The notes under the pieces were generated by a model, which worked only from the letters and a program-made list of their open reading frames with translations, ran no database searches and was not told the origin of the DNA. Shown here in pieces: positions 25,258 through 34,625 of a stretch of DNA of 64,000 nucleotides. Source of the DNA: UBA2040 sp002384725. GTDB taxonomy: Bacteria; Bacteroidota; Bacteroidia; Flavobacteriales_D; Crocinitomicaceae. The DNA lies in the NCBI GenBank assembly GCA_963926475.1, contig CAWUXE010000006.1, positions 1 through 64,000 of the forward strand, in the 5' to 3' direction. The first letter of the stretch is position 1; every line of letters begins with the position of its first letter. A program made the position numbers and the translations under genes.

Positions 25258-26214
25258 ATGGAAAATAGAATTACCTCCCTTTTTAAAATACAATATCCTT
25301 TAATTCAAGCTGGAATGATTTGGTGCTCAGGTTGGCGCTTGGCTTCGTCTGTTTCGAATGCTGGTGGACTCGGAATCATTGGCTCCGGATCGATGTATCC
25401 TGAAGTTTTGGATGAACATATAACGAAATGCAAGGCAGCAACTTCAAAACCCTTTGCTGTCAACTTGCCTTTGCTTTATCCGGATATTGACAAACATATT
25501 GAAACGATAATCAAACACAAAGTACCCATCGTTTTTACTTCAGCTGGAAATCCAAAAATATGGACAGAAAAACTAAAGAATGAAGGAATTACTGTTGTTC
25601 ACGTAGTTTCAAGTGTGAAATTTGCTCTAAAAGCTGAAGAAGCGGGTGTTGACGCCATAGTGGCAGAAGGTTTTGAAGCCGGCGGACATAATGGACGTGA
25701 CGAAACAACAACACTTTGTCTCATCCCTATGGTTTGCGAAAAGGTGAACATACCAGTCATAGCTGCCGGTGGAATTGGAAAGGGTCGTGGAATGCTTTCT
25801 GCTATGATTCTCGGTGCGGATGGTGTTCAAATCGGAAGTCGTTTTGTGACAACAATTGAATCGAGTGCACATGCGTCTTTTAAACGTGCCGTTGTAGAGG
25901 CCAAAGAAGGCGATACATTGTTGACGTTGAAGGAATTGACACCCGTCCGTTTGCTCAAAAATGGATTTTTCAATAAAATTCAAGAAGCCTATACTCAAGG
26001 AGCAAAAAGCGAAGAATTGGCTAAGCTGCTTGGTCGTGGTCGAGCGAAAAAAGGCATGTTTGAAGGAGATTTAGATCAAGGCGAACTAGAAATTGGTCAA
26101 ATCGCTGGGTTAATACATGAAATAAAACCAGCTGCGGATGTCGTAAGCGAAATTATCACTGAATTGAGAACGGCCATGAAAGAAATGGAAGACTTACCAA
26201 AATACAACTTTTAA
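25258..26214 (+). CDS. Nitronate monooxygenase / FabK-like FMN oxidoreductase
   Basis: A flavin-dependent TIM-barrel enzyme of the 2-nitropropane dioxygenase family, 318 residues. Landmarks: YPLIQAGMIWCSGWRLASSVSNAGGLGIIG at the FMN-binding N-terminus, VVHVVSSVKFALKAEEAGVDAIVAEGFEAGGHNG with the catalytic-type His, PVIAAGGIGKGRGMLSAMILGADGVQIGSRF for phosphate binding. It could be a nitronate monooxygenase or an enoyl-ACP reductase II-like enzyme; sequence alone does not decide. ATG 25258 was chosen over an upstream TTG frame because family members start just before ITSLFKIQYP. The next gene begins in its stop (TAATG). Confidence 0.88.
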   Translation: MENRITSLFKIQYPLIQAGMIWCSGWRLASSVSNAGGLGIIGSGSMYPEVLDEHITKCKAATSKPFAVNLPLLYPDIDKHIETIIKHKVPIVFTSAGNPKIWTEKLKNEGITVVHVVSSVKFALKAEEAGVDAIVAEGFEAGGHNGRDETTTLCLIPMVCEKVNIPVIAAGGIGKGRGMLSAMILGADGVQIGSRFVTTIESSAHASFKRAVVEAKEGDTLLTLKELTPVRLLKNGFFNKIQEAYTQGAKSEELAKLLGRGRAKKGMFEGDLDQGELEIGQIAGLIHEIKPAADVVSEIITELRTAMKEMEDLPKYNF

Positions 26215-27467
26215 TGATTCATTTTGAACGATTTACTTTAGAAAATGGACTTCGTGTTCTATTTCATAAAGATGTAACGACTCCAATGGCGGTTGTGAAT
26301 ACCTTATACGACGTTGGTGCGCGCGATGAATCTGAGGAACAAACAGGATTTGCTCACCTTTTTGAGCACTTGATGTTTGGAGGCTCAGTTAATATTCCAG
26401 ACTTCGATGCTCCTTTACAAAAAGCTGGTGGCGAAAGTAATGCCTTTACTTCCAACGATATAACAAACTATTACAATATTTTACCAAAAGAAAATATTGA
26501 AACGGCACTCTGGTTGGAAAGCGATAGAATGTTATCCTTGGCATTTACGGACAAAAGTCTCGAAGTCCAACGACAAGTAGTTATCGAAGAATTTAAACAG
26601 AGGTATTTGAATCAACCCTATGGTGATGTTTGGCTGGAATTACGTCCGCTGTGTTACCAAGTTCACGCTTATAAATGGGCGACAATTGGAAAAAGCATAA
26701 AACATATTGAAGATGCCCAAATGATTGATGTACGCACTTTTTTCGCGAAGCATTATCACCCAGGAAATGCCATATTGTGCATTGCAGGTAATTTTGAATT
26801 GGACGAAATCAAAACTATGGTCGATAAGTATTACAAATATATTCCTCAAATTTCAAAGCATACACGGAATCTCAAAGTTGAACCTGAACAAATGGAGTAT
26901 AGAGAAAAAAGCTTGGAACGCGATGTTCCCGCTGATGCTTTTTACTTTTCGTTTAAAATGCCGGAACGAACAAGCGACCGATATTACACGGTTGATGTGC
27001 TAAGTGATGCTCTTGGTCGTGAAAAATCTTCTAAATTGTTCATTCAGTTGAAAAAAGAGAAAAAACTAGTTACGGATATCAGCGCTTATATCACGGGTAG
27101 TGCCGACGCAGGTTTGTTGATGGTAAGTGGAAAACTAAATTCAGGTGTTACTTTTGAAGAGTTTGAAGCAGCTTTTTGGGATTGTATTTCAGAGTTTAAT
27201 CAAGAACAATTATCTGAAGTGGACATGACTAAATTGTTAGCTAAAATCAGAACATCTAAAGAATTTCAGGAACAAGGACTACTCAACCGAGCGATGAACT
27301 TGAGCTTTTTCGAATTGATGGGTGACGCCGATGGAATTAACAAAGAACTCGAAGAATATCAAAAAATAAGTGCTTCAGACATCAAGATAGAAGCAAAAAA
27401 AATATTGAGAAAAGAAAATTGCAGTTTACTTCGTGTACTTTCTAAAAAATCGAATAAAAATGGATAG
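26214..27467 (+). CDS. M16 family zinc peptidase (active subunit)
   Basis: A pitrilysin/processing-peptidase-type protease of 417 residues. The inverted zinc motif HLFEH at 48-52 (GFAHLFEHLMFGGS) and a downstream VIEEFKQR Glu ligand (near 128) are intact, so it should be catalytic. Start ATG overlaps the previous stop by one base. It is followed by a second M16 gene that lacks the zinc motif, giving an alpha/beta pair like mitochondrial processing peptidase. Confidence 0.94.
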   Translation: MIHFERFTLENGLRVLFHKDVTTPMAVVNTLYDVGARDESEEQTGFAHLFEHLMFGGSVNIPDFDAPLQKAGGESNAFTSNDITNYYNILPKENIETALWLESDRMLSLAFTDKSLEVQRQVVIEEFKQRYLNQPYGDVWLELRPLCYQVHAYKWATIGKSIKHIEDAQMIDVRTFFAKHYHPGNAILCIAGNFELDEIKTMVDKYYKYIPQISKHTRNLKVEPEQMEYREKSLERDVPADAFYFSFKMPERTSDRYYTVDVLSDALGREKSSKLFIQLKKEKKLVTDISAYITGSADAGLLMVSGKLNSGVTFEEFEAAFWDCISEFNQEQLSEVDMTKLLAKIRTSKEFQEQGLLNRAMNLSFFELMGDADGINKELEEYQKISASDIKIEAKKILRKENCSLLRVLSKKSNKNG

Positions 27468-28716
27468 AACTATCGCCCCAGAACTTAAAAAAATAGAATC
27501 CATAGAATTCGTTGAACCGAAAGTTTATCCTGTCAATGACAAGGTGAATTTGTATTGGATGAAGGAAGTGCCCAATGAAACGGCGCGTGTTGAATTGTAT
27601 TTCGATGGTGGAACCATCAACGGTAAAAAAGGAACTTCTTCATTCGTAAATGGACTCCTTTTATCAGGCAATTCGGTAACCAATTCAATTAAAATCAATC
27701 ATCAAATCGACCTTCTAGGCGGATTTTTCGAAAGTGGAATTACCACGGAGGGTTCGGCTATGAGCGTTTATGCTTTGAGAGAAAATATGCCCGAATTATT
27801 GACCTTTTTGCAGAAATGCATTTCTGAAATGGATTGTCAGGAAAAGGAAATAAACGAATTGGTTCAGGATAAAAAGCAAAAATTTCAGGTTAATCTTCAA
27901 AAGACTCGATTCTTGGCGCAACGTGAATTTCAAAAACGAATTTTCGCTTCGGATATAAAGTATTCTCAAATAGTCACGCCAGATTATTACGAAAATGTGA
28001 ATCGGATTGAATTGCAAAATTTCTTTGATGATAATTACCTCAATGGATTGACTAAAATTGCAGTGGTCGGAAATTTTGAAGAAAAACAAATTCAAGATAT
28101 CATACAACTTTTTCAACCATGGGCGTGTAAAAAAGACTTGAAGTACATTTCTGACATACAAAATGAAGCGGGAAATTTTCATATTGTCAAGGGAGACGCT
28201 ATGCAATCTGCCGTTCGCGTTGGTCGAATTTTATTCAATAAAAAACACGCTGATTACCATGATTTCATGATCCTCAATACCATTTTGGGTGATTATTTCG
28301 GAAGTCGTTTGATGACGAATATTCGTGAAGACAAAGGGTATACATACGGAATTGGTTCGATGGTTGCAGAATACAACAACTTCGGATACTTCATGATCGG
28401 CACCGAAGTCGGTAAAGAGGTGAAAGACAATACCCTTGTCGAAATCAAAATGGAATTTGAAATTCTTCAAAAGGAATTAGTCCCGGAGGAGGAATTAGGT
28501 TTGGTTCAGAATTATTTGCTCGGTCAACTTTTGAAAAGCGCTGATGGTGCTTATTCCATGATGGATTTGTATTTGAGCGCGCAAGTGCACGACAAAGATT
28601 TGAATTTTTACAATGAAGAGATTAAACATATTCAAGAAATTTCACCCAAACGAATTCAAGAACTAGCTCAAAAATACTTGAACTGGGAAGACATGACAAT
28701 TGTTTCGGCAGGCTGA
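27460..28716 (+). CDS. M16 family peptidase-like protein (inactive partner subunit)
   Basis: 418 residues from ATG 27460, which overlaps the preceding gene by 8 bases. The fold is M16 (VELYFDGGTINGKKGTSSFVNGLLLSG at the place of the active site; LMTNIREDKGYTYGIGSMV near 290-310, the R/Y substrate-binding motif), but the HxxEH motif is absent (FVNGL at that position). It is therefore a non-catalytic partner that should form the closed chamber with the product of the upstream gene. A longer frame starting at 27433 is unnecessary. Confidence 0.92.
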   Translation: MDRTIAPELKKIESIEFVEPKVYPVNDKVNLYWMKEVPNETARVELYFDGGTINGKKGTSSFVNGLLLSGNSVTNSIKINHQIDLLGGFFESGITTEGSAMSVYALRENMPELLTFLQKCISEMDCQEKEINELVQDKKQKFQVNLQKTRFLAQREFQKRIFASDIKYSQIVTPDYYENVNRIELQNFFDDNYLNGLTKIAVVGNFEEKQIQDIIQLFQPWACKKDLKYISDIQNEAGNFHIVKGDAMQSAVRVGRILFNKKHADYHDFMILNTILGDYFGSRLMTNIREDKGYTYGIGSMVAEYNNFGYFMIGTEVGKEVKDNTLVEIKMEFEILQKELVPEEELGLVQNYLLGQLLKSADGAYSMMDLYLSAQVHDKDLNFYNEEIKHIQEISPKRIQELAQKYLNWEDMTIVSAG

Positions 28717-28792
28717 TTTTATTGGGGTTTAGCGCAACCATTTACCTTTTTTTGCGTTTATACTATAACGCTTAAAAATTCGTTATTTGCCT

Positions 28793-30820
28793 ATGTTTCA
28801 TCGACATATTTGTCTTCTTTTCACGTTTTTCATGGTTATTGGCCTTTCCAATGCCAATGCGAAGAGCGAAAAAGTACTATTGCCACCGCCCGTGTGGGAG
28901 TGCATACAGACGATTGGTGCCGATGTAGTGTTGAACTGGTCAGTAGTTCCCGATCCAGGTGGTAATTTCGTTCAATACGAGGTACACAGCTTGGAAGACG
29001 GATTGATAACCACCATTGCAAACATCAATACGACATCATATACACATGTGGGTATAAATTCCATTAAAAACTACTTCATCGTTGTAATCGATAATTTGAC
29101 AGGACCTAGTTCTAGTCTCGTTATACAGAATTTACGAATGACCTTGAATAATCCGAATAATGGAACGGCGATAATCAATTGGAACAATACGAATTTTCCG
29201 ATGGCTGGTCCTCCCGCTCGACCGGTGGATATCAATCGCAATTTGCCAACAATCCCTTGGATGGCGATAGATTCAGTAACGAGCAATACTGTTCTTTACC
29301 GAGACACAATCGACGTTTGCCAAGAATTAATTGAGTACCAAATCTCTTTTCCAGGAAATGGTTGCGATTTCACCTCCAACATTATAGGCGATATTTTTGA
29401 AGACAAAATTTCCCCAGATATTCCGGTTGTTTCGAATGTTACCATCGACAGTTTAACGGGATTAGTCAGCATTAATTGGAATCAAAACGGTCAACCCGAC
29501 ACGTATGGATATATCGTTTATTTGCAAAATGCGGCAGGGAATGTAATTGAATTAGACACCGTATGGGGAATTGGCAGTACAAGCTTCACGTATTCGGAGA
29601 ACACCTCTTTGGGTACATTAACGTATTCCATCGCCGCTTTCGATAGTTGTTTTACGACATCCGTTCCTGCTACATACCAAACATCAGCCAAAGCTGACAT
29701 TCATACGACGACGTTTTTACAAGGTTATTTTGATCCATGTGGTTCTTTGGGAATTTTAGATTGGACCGCATATGCAGGATGGCCAATTGATCACTATGAA
29801 GTTTTTGTTAATGCTCCAACAGGTCCCTGGACTTTAGTTTTATCTACAAATGCGCTACAACACTCAGAAATATTCACAGAAACCGGCTTTCACGAAGTGG
29901 TTATTGGAATAGTTGGTGTAAATGGCGAAAAAAGTTTCTCGAATAAAATCACCTTGAATGTCAGCACGAATCCTGCACCTAGTGTCAATTATATTTTAAC
30001 GGCAAGTGTTATTGGTCAGCAGGTGCATATTCGACATTTAGTGGATACCTCAGGAAATGTTTCTGCGATTGCTTTTGAACGTCAACGGAAAGATGGATCA
30101 TTCTATGAAGTAGGACGAGAGAATGTATTTTTGCCAGTTACGAGTTTTATAGATGAAGAAGCAAATGTAGAAGAAGTGAATGTCTATCGTGCTATAATAG
30201 TCGACAGTTGCGGCTTTTTAACAACGATTTCGGACACCGTTTATACAACAGTTTTGGGCATTGTCGGAGATTCAGTTAATTATATAAACACTGTTTCTTG
30301 GACTCCTTACATTGGTTTCGACGGAACAATTCAACGCTATGATTTATTTCGCGTTGTCGATGGTCAGATTAGTCCATCTGCTATTGCCTCTGTTGGACCC
30401 AACACCTATTCCTATGACGATAATGTCTTGAATGAATTTGTCCGAAATGAATTATGTTACTATGTCGTTGCTGTGGAGAATACGAATTCTTATGGCTATG
30501 CCGAAAGAGCAAATAGTAATCTCGATTGTAGCGAATTTACACCCACGGTTTTTATTCCAAATGCCTTTACGCCAAACGGATTTAATCCTATTTTTATTCC
30601 TAAATATTCGTACATGAAGCTTCCTCTTTTTCAAATGCGTATTTATGATCGTTGGGGTGAAGAAATCTATCAAACCGAAGATCCTTTGAAAGGTTGGAAT
30701 GGTCATTATGATGATTCCTATCAGCCAGCTCCAGATGGTGCCTACATTTATACGATTCGTTTTTACGGAATCGACGACAAACAAATGTTCTTCAAGGGAC
30801 ATGTCAATCTACTTCGATAA
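28793..30820 (+). CDS. T9SS type B cargo with fibronectin-III-like repeats
   Basis: 675 residues from ATG 28793 (a TTG six bases earlier is possible but the ATG starts the signal peptide cleanly). Signal peptide 1-22 (cut after SNANA), four or five FnIII/Ig-like modules (e.g. VVLNWSVVPDPGGNFVQYEV, VSINWNQNGQPDTYGYIVY, LDWTAYAGWPIDHYEVFV, VSWTPYIGFDGTIQRYDLF), then a type B sorting domain (FIPNAFTPNGFNPIFIP, IYDRWGEEIYQ, GHVNLLR end). Surface display is predicted; the ligand is unknown. The heptosyltransferase-like gene downstream has its own promoter. Confidence 0.88.
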   Translation: MFHRHICLLFTFFMVIGLSNANAKSEKVLLPPPVWECIQTIGADVVLNWSVVPDPGGNFVQYEVHSLEDGLITTIANINTTSYTHVGINSIKNYFIVVIDNLTGPSSSLVIQNLRMTLNNPNNGTAIINWNNTNFPMAGPPARPVDINRNLPTIPWMAIDSVTSNTVLYRDTIDVCQELIEYQISFPGNGCDFTSNIIGDIFEDKISPDIPVVSNVTIDSLTGLVSINWNQNGQPDTYGYIVYLQNAAGNVIELDTVWGIGSTSFTYSENTSLGTLTYSIAAFDSCFTTSVPATYQTSAKADIHTTTFLQGYFDPCGSLGILDWTAYAGWPIDHYEVFVNAPTGPWTLVLSTNALQHSEIFTETGFHEVVIGIVGVNGEKSFSNKITLNVSTNPAPSVNYILTASVIGQQVHIRHLVDTSGNVSAIAFERQRKDGSFYEVGRENVFLPVTSFIDEEANVEEVNVYRAIIVDSCGFLTTISDTVYTTVLGIVGDSVNYINTVSWTPYIGFDGTIQRYDLFRVVDGQISPSAIASVGPNTYSYDDNVLNEFVRNELCYYVVAVENTNSYGYAERANSNLDCSEFTPTVFIPNAFTPNGFNPIFIPKYSYMKLPLFQMRIYDRWGEEIYQTEDPLKGWNGHYDDSYQPAPDGAYIYTIRFYGIDDKQMFFKGHVNLLR

Positions 30821-30823
30821 TTC

Positions 30824-30831
30824 TATCTTTG
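30824..30831 (+). promoter_or_regulatory. Promoter -7 box of the GT9 gene
   Basis: TATCTTTG lies three bases after the preceding stop codon and four bases before GTG 30836, again predicting a leaderless or nearly leaderless mRNA. Confidence 0.5.
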
Positions 30832-30835
30832 TACA

Positions 30836-31801
30836 GTGAAGAAATTCCTGATTATTCAAACTGCTTTTTTGGGCGATGTGATTTTGGCTACGCCCGTTGC
30901 TATGACTTTATGGGCGAATTTTCCTGATGCTGAAATTCATTTTTTGGTTAAAAAGGGAAATGAATCTTTGCTTGAAAACCATGAAGCTATTTCAAAAGTC
31001 TGGATTTTTGATAAAAAAGAAGGGAAACTAAAGAATATTTTTCGCCTCGGAAAAAGCTTTCGGAAAGAAAAATTTGATCTAGTATTAAACCTTCATCGAT
31101 TCGCTAGCTCTGGAATTATTGCCTCATTAGCCAAAGGCAAGAAAACATACGGATTTAAAAAAAATCCACTTTCCTTCCGATATACAAAGTCATTTCCGCA
31201 TGAAATTGGCAACGGAGACCACGAAGTAGATCGTAATTTGAGTTTGCTTTCTGAGATTTATGTTCCCTCAATCATTAGACGTCCTGCTCTTTTTCCAAGT
31301 AAAAGTGATTTTGATAAAACGAAAGATCTACAATCAGCCTCCTATTTTTGTTTAGCGCCTGCTAGTGTTTGGGCGACGAAACAATTGCCAAAGGAAAAAT
31401 GGGTAGAATTGGTTCGAATTCTTCAGAAAAAAGGACAGGTAATTTTATTGGGAAGTCCGGATGATAAAAACATGTGTCAAGAGATTATTTCTGAATCTGG
31501 TGTTGAAGCAATTAACCAAGCTGGCCATTTAAGCTTACTTCAATCGGCAGCATTGATGAAAACCGCTACCCGAAACTATGTCAATGATTCTGGGCCACTA
31601 CATTTGGCTTCGTCGGTGAATGCTCCAGTAACCGCGTTCTTTTGTTCCACCATTCCTGACTTTGGATTTGGACCATTAAGTGAGGACAGTGAACTTCGAG
31701 AGACGAAAGAGAAATTGAGTTGTCGCCCTTGTGGATTACATGGATTCAAGGTATGTCCAGAAGGACATTTCAAATGCGGCGAAATTTCTGTAGAACAATA
31801 A
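30836..31801 (+). CDS. Glycosyltransferase family 9 (ADP-heptose:LPS heptosyltransferase-like)
   Basis: 321 residues. GT9 features: FLIIQTAFLGDVILATPV at the N-terminus (donor-side Rossmann and catalytic-type Asp), FDLVLNLHRFASSG, LAPASVWATKQLPKEKW (the substrate-binding loop starting the second Rossmann domain), and YVNDSGPLHLASSVNAPVTAFF (acceptor/nucleotide site). It resembles WaaF/WaaC and should act at the cytosolic face on lipid A-core or a related glycan. Start is GTG at 30836. Ended by the hairpin at 31806. Confidence 0.9.
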   Translation: MKKFLIIQTAFLGDVILATPVAMTLWANFPDAEIHFLVKKGNESLLENHEAISKVWIFDKKEGKLKNIFRLGKSFRKEKFDLVLNLHRFASSGIIASLAKGKKTYGFKKNPLSFRYTKSFPHEIGNGDHEVDRNLSLLSEIYVPSIIRRPALFPSKSDFDKTKDLQSASYFCLAPASVWATKQLPKEKWVELVRILQKKGQVILLGSPDDKNMCQEIISESGVEAINQAGHLSLLQSAALMKTATRNYVNDSGPLHLASSVNAPVTAFFCSTIPDFGFGPLSEDSELRETKEKLSCRPCGLHGFKVCPEGHFKCGEISVEQ

Positions 31802-31805
31802 AAAC

Positions 31806-31840
31806 AAAAAATGGCTACAATAAATTGCAGCCATTTTCAA
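31806..31840. terminator. Bidirectional intrinsic terminator
   Basis: AAAATGGCT (31808-31816) pairs with AGCCATTTT (31829-31837). It sits between the convergent GT9 and LamG genes. Confidence 0.7.
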
Positions 31841-31859
31841 AATTTTTAATCAATTTCAA

Positions 31860-33695
31860 TTAATTCTTGACCACTCTGTAGTTCTGTTTCTGTCCGCTTT
31901 CGCCAATTACAGTCAAGTAGTAAACACCAGAATCAACATTCGATAAATCAGCAGTATGCGAATTTGTTCCAATAAATGCGGATTCAATTTGTTTACCTTG
32001 AATATCCGAAATAATGATTGTATGAATCAATTGATTACTTGAACCTTTAATCGTAAACGTCCTTTTTGTCGGATTTGGGTAAATGCTAAATTCATTTTTC
32101 GATAATTTATCAAACCCAATATTGCTAAAGTTGAAGCAATCTGTCGTATCAGAACAACTTGACGTTGTTGTTACACAAGCATAGCTTCCAACTCCACCAG
32201 GAGCGGTATAGGTTTGATTCGTTGCACCTAAAATTAAAGTATTACTGCTGCAGTTTAGCCATTGATACGTTGCTCCAGTTGACACACCTACTTGTAAAGT
32301 GATACCGTTGTTCGTAATGGTATTTGATTCAGAGAACAAAGTCAAAGTCAATTCAATAGTCGAATCACAACCAGCAGAGTTAACCAATGTTCCTGTGTAC
32401 GTTCCAGAAGCTGTATATGTCTCATTATTTACAGACCACAAATAAGAACTGCATGCATCTACAGTTATCGTCGCCAATGGAATCGGAGTAATCGTCAATA
32501 CTAACTGAACTACTGAATCACAACCCGTAGCTGTTTGAACAGTATCGGTATACATTCCTGATGAAGTGTAGGTATTACCCGTTTGCGACCAAGTATAACT
32601 CAAACAACCAGAAGCAGCTACAGTAACTGGAGCAAGTGGGGCGATTGTCAAATTCAATGTAACAATCGAATCACATCCAGCAGATGAGGGGACTGTATCG
32701 GTATAAGTGCCGGTTGTGGCATAGGTTTGTCCGTTTTGTGCCCAAGTGTAATTGGTACAATTGGTAACCGATGCTGTAGGACCACTGATTGACGTAAAAC
32801 TCAAATCCAAGATGTACACTGAATCACATCCCGCGTATAAATTCACAGTGTCGTAATACAAGCCAGCGCTTGAGTATGTTTGACCTGTTTGAGCCCAAGT
32901 ATAATTTGAACAAGACGAAATGGTTTGTGTTATCGTATTATTAACCAAAGCGAGAATATTGGTGTTGTAATTAGAACTATTTCCTGTAAGGGTAAAACCA
33001 AATAAGGTGTTCACACTGCTAGGTGAAACTTCATCAAAGAGGGAGGTGATAGCAGCATTGTTTGAACTTGCTATTCCTTCATTCATTTTATAGTATGCCA
33101 CCAATCCTGGTGATGTTCCACACAATTCTTTGTTATAACTCGCCGCGATAGCTGCCGCAGATAAGGGAATATTCCAAATTCGTACGTCGTCTAGTCCACC
33201 AGAAAGAGTGGTCATTAAGCTTAAATCGGTACGAATTCCAATTGTCATAGGGTTAGCGCTTGTTGCTGCTGTATTTAAGGTAATCGCAATATCTCCTTGT
33301 ACATCAAGAACCCCATCGACATATATTTTGTATTTATTTGTGGTTGCTGCATTATCGTATACAACAGTAAGATGATGCCAAAAGTTATTTGCAATGTTAG
33401 TGGTACCGTTTAAACCACCGCCGCCAATTTCTATTCTGGCAACGTTTGTTGAACCGTTAATTTTAAATGAAAAACGAGCTCCATTTCCGCCACCCGTGGC
33501 TCCCATATCCACAAAAAATCGTTGAGCAGAAGCAGAGAAACTCTTGAACCAACACTGTACGGTTCTAGAACCAGAGCCAGCGACCCCGTTATAGTCGGTC
33601 ACTATATAATCTCCAGCTCCGTCGAATTGTAAACCAGTATATTGAGCCATGCCGAATGCCGGCAATAATAGAATTAATTGTAATAATTTTTTCAT
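31860..33695 (-). CDS. T9SS type A cargo with LamG domain and four GCDS repeats
   Basis: 611 residues: signal peptide (1-17), LamG/concanavalin-like domain (about 18-200; ends ELCGTSPGLVAYYKMNEG), four tandem ~60-residue modules (about 255-460) each of the form Y-W-G-TY-G-Y-DT-GCDS, an Ig-like segment, and a type A sorting domain (about 540-611; SIYPNPTKRTFTI ... VDSGVYYLTV). The same module occurs in the protein encoded at 35218-37785. LamG suggests carbohydrate or protein binding. A -7-like TACCTTCA lies upstream. Confidence 0.88.
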   Translation of the reverse strand: MKKLLQLILLLPAFGMAQYTGLQFDGAGDYIVTDYNGVAGSGSRTVQCWFKSFSASAQRFFVDMGATGGGNGARFSFKINGSTNVARIEIGGGGLNGTTNIANNFWHHLTVVYDNAATTNKYKIYVDGVLDVQGDIAITLNTAATSANPMTIGIRTDLSLMTTLSGGLDDVRIWNIPLSAAAIAASYNKELCGTSPGLVAYYKMNEGIASSNNAAITSLFDEVSPSSVNTLFGFTLTGNSSNYNTNILALVNNTITQTISSCSNYTWAQTGQTYSSAGLYYDTVNLYAGCDSVYILDLSFTSISGPTASVTNCTNYTWAQNGQTYATTGTYTDTVPSSAGCDSIVTLNLTIAPLAPVTVAASGCLSYTWSQTGNTYTSSGMYTDTVQTATGCDSVVQLVLTITPIPLATITVDACSSYLWSVNNETYTASGTYTGTLVNSAGCDSTIELTLTLFSESNTITNNGITLQVGVSTGATYQWLNCSSNTLILGATNQTYTAPGGVGSYACVTTTSSCSDTTDCFNFSNIGFDKLSKNEFSIYPNPTKRTFTIKGSSNQLIHTIIISDIQGKQIESAFIGTNSHTADLSNVDSGVYYLTVIGESGQKQNYRVVKN

Positions 33696-33880
33696 GATTT
33701 TGATTTAGTTGAAGGTAAAAAAGGTTGTAAAAAATTAGTTGGTATCCATGATACGTATACTTTGGCAAGTTTGTTGCGTCAATTCCAAACAATTTATTAC
33801 ACGAAAGATTGTGGGTTAAAAATCACATTGATTTTACTTTTTTATTTGATTCTTATTAATTTTATAAAAATTGAAAAATC

Positions 33881-34075
33881 ATGACTGAATTGACTACCCA
33901 ACAAGAAGATTTAATCCGTAAAAATATTGCGAAAATGAAGGCAACCTTAACAGGTGATTTATTTCAAGACATGGAGACACAACAAAAAATTTATGAATTA
34001 AAAGTTCAATTGAACCCTGAGATAGTTGAAAACCCCGAATTAGATGAGGAAGAGTGCCTTAGTTGCGGAAGTTAA
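33881..34075 (+). CDS. Small acidic hypothetical protein with a C-terminal CxxC
   Basis: 64 residues, no signal peptide, predicted mostly helical (about 5-50), ending NPELDEEECLSCGS with a CxxC in an acidic context. I do not recognise a family. Cytosolic, possibly metal-binding or redox-sensitive, as an inference only. ATG 33881 is preceded at 33857-33864 by TAATTTTA, a -7-like box of the TAnnTTTA type. The gene stops exactly next to the convergent GNAT gene. The 185-base upstream stretch (33696-33880) otherwise holds nothing I can name. Confidence 0.65.
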   Translation: MTELTTQQEDLIRKNIAKMKATLTGDLFQDMETQQKIYELKVQLNPEIVENPELDEEECLSCGS

Positions 34076-34579
34076 TTAAAGTTTTTTACGCATTATAAAA
34101 TCATTCATAAAGTAGCCATTGCCAATATCGATATCTTCGGTATCAATGGTTTTAAATCCACATTTAAGGTAAAAATCAACTGCCGTATTGTGTCGATTGA
34201 CGTTTAGATGAAGATATTTTAATTTTAGATTTTTCGCAAGAACTTCAACTTGCTCCGTCATCCATTTTCCTATTTTTTTACCTTGATGTTTGGGGTGAAG
34301 ATATATTTTATGGATCCGCAAGTGATCCATTTCAGGATGATTAGGCTCAAGGCCAACAAAACCTACTTCTATATCGTCCATTTTTGCTAGATAAAACAAA
34401 TGTCCTGATAGAAACTGCGTTTTTAGTTGATCGGCAGAATACATCCATTCTAACATATATTCTATTTGGGCTGGTGATAAGATTTTGGCAAACGAAATCG
34501 GCCAGATTTCTTCTGCCAAAATAGACACTCTTTCTAGGTCCTCAATTGAACACCTATTAAACGTTAAACTTTCCATCAT
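34076..34579 (-). CDS. GNAT family N-acetyltransferase
   Basis: 167 residues. Core motif A is IYLHPKHQGKKIGKWM (Q/RxxGxG/A acetyl-CoA loop), followed by YLHLNVNRHNTAVDFYLKCGFKTI, typical of GNATs that modify small molecules or peptide N-termini. The first Met has a second Met directly after it; either could start. A -7 box TAGGTTTG lies six bases upstream on the minus strand. Not homologous in length or motif detail to the other GNAT in this window. Confidence 0.9.
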   Translation of the reverse strand: MMESLTFNRCSIEDLERVSILAEEIWPISFAKILSPAQIEYMLEWMYSADQLKTQFLSGHLFYLAKMDDIEVGFVGLEPNHPEMDHLRIHKIYLHPKHQGKKIGKWMTEQVEVLAKNLKLKYLHLNVNRHNTAVDFYLKCGFKTIDTEDIDIGNGYFMNDFIMRKKL

Positions 34580-34585
34580 TTACCC

Positions 34586-34593
34586 CAAACCTA
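34586..34593 (-). promoter_or_regulatory. Promoter -7 box of the GNAT gene
   Basis: Minus-strand TAGGTTTG, exact consensus, six bases before the ATG. It lies beside the opposite-facing TATCTTTA at 34596. Confidence 0.45.
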
Positions 34594-34595
34594 AC

Positions 34596-34603
34596 TATCT
34601 TTA
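34596..34603 (+). promoter_or_regulatory. Promoter -7-like box (TAnnTTTA) of the beta-barrel gene
   Basis: TATCTTTA, 22 bases before ATG 34626, directly divergent from the GNAT promoter. Confidence 0.35.
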
Positions 34604-34625
34604 ATCAAATAATAATCATGAAATT

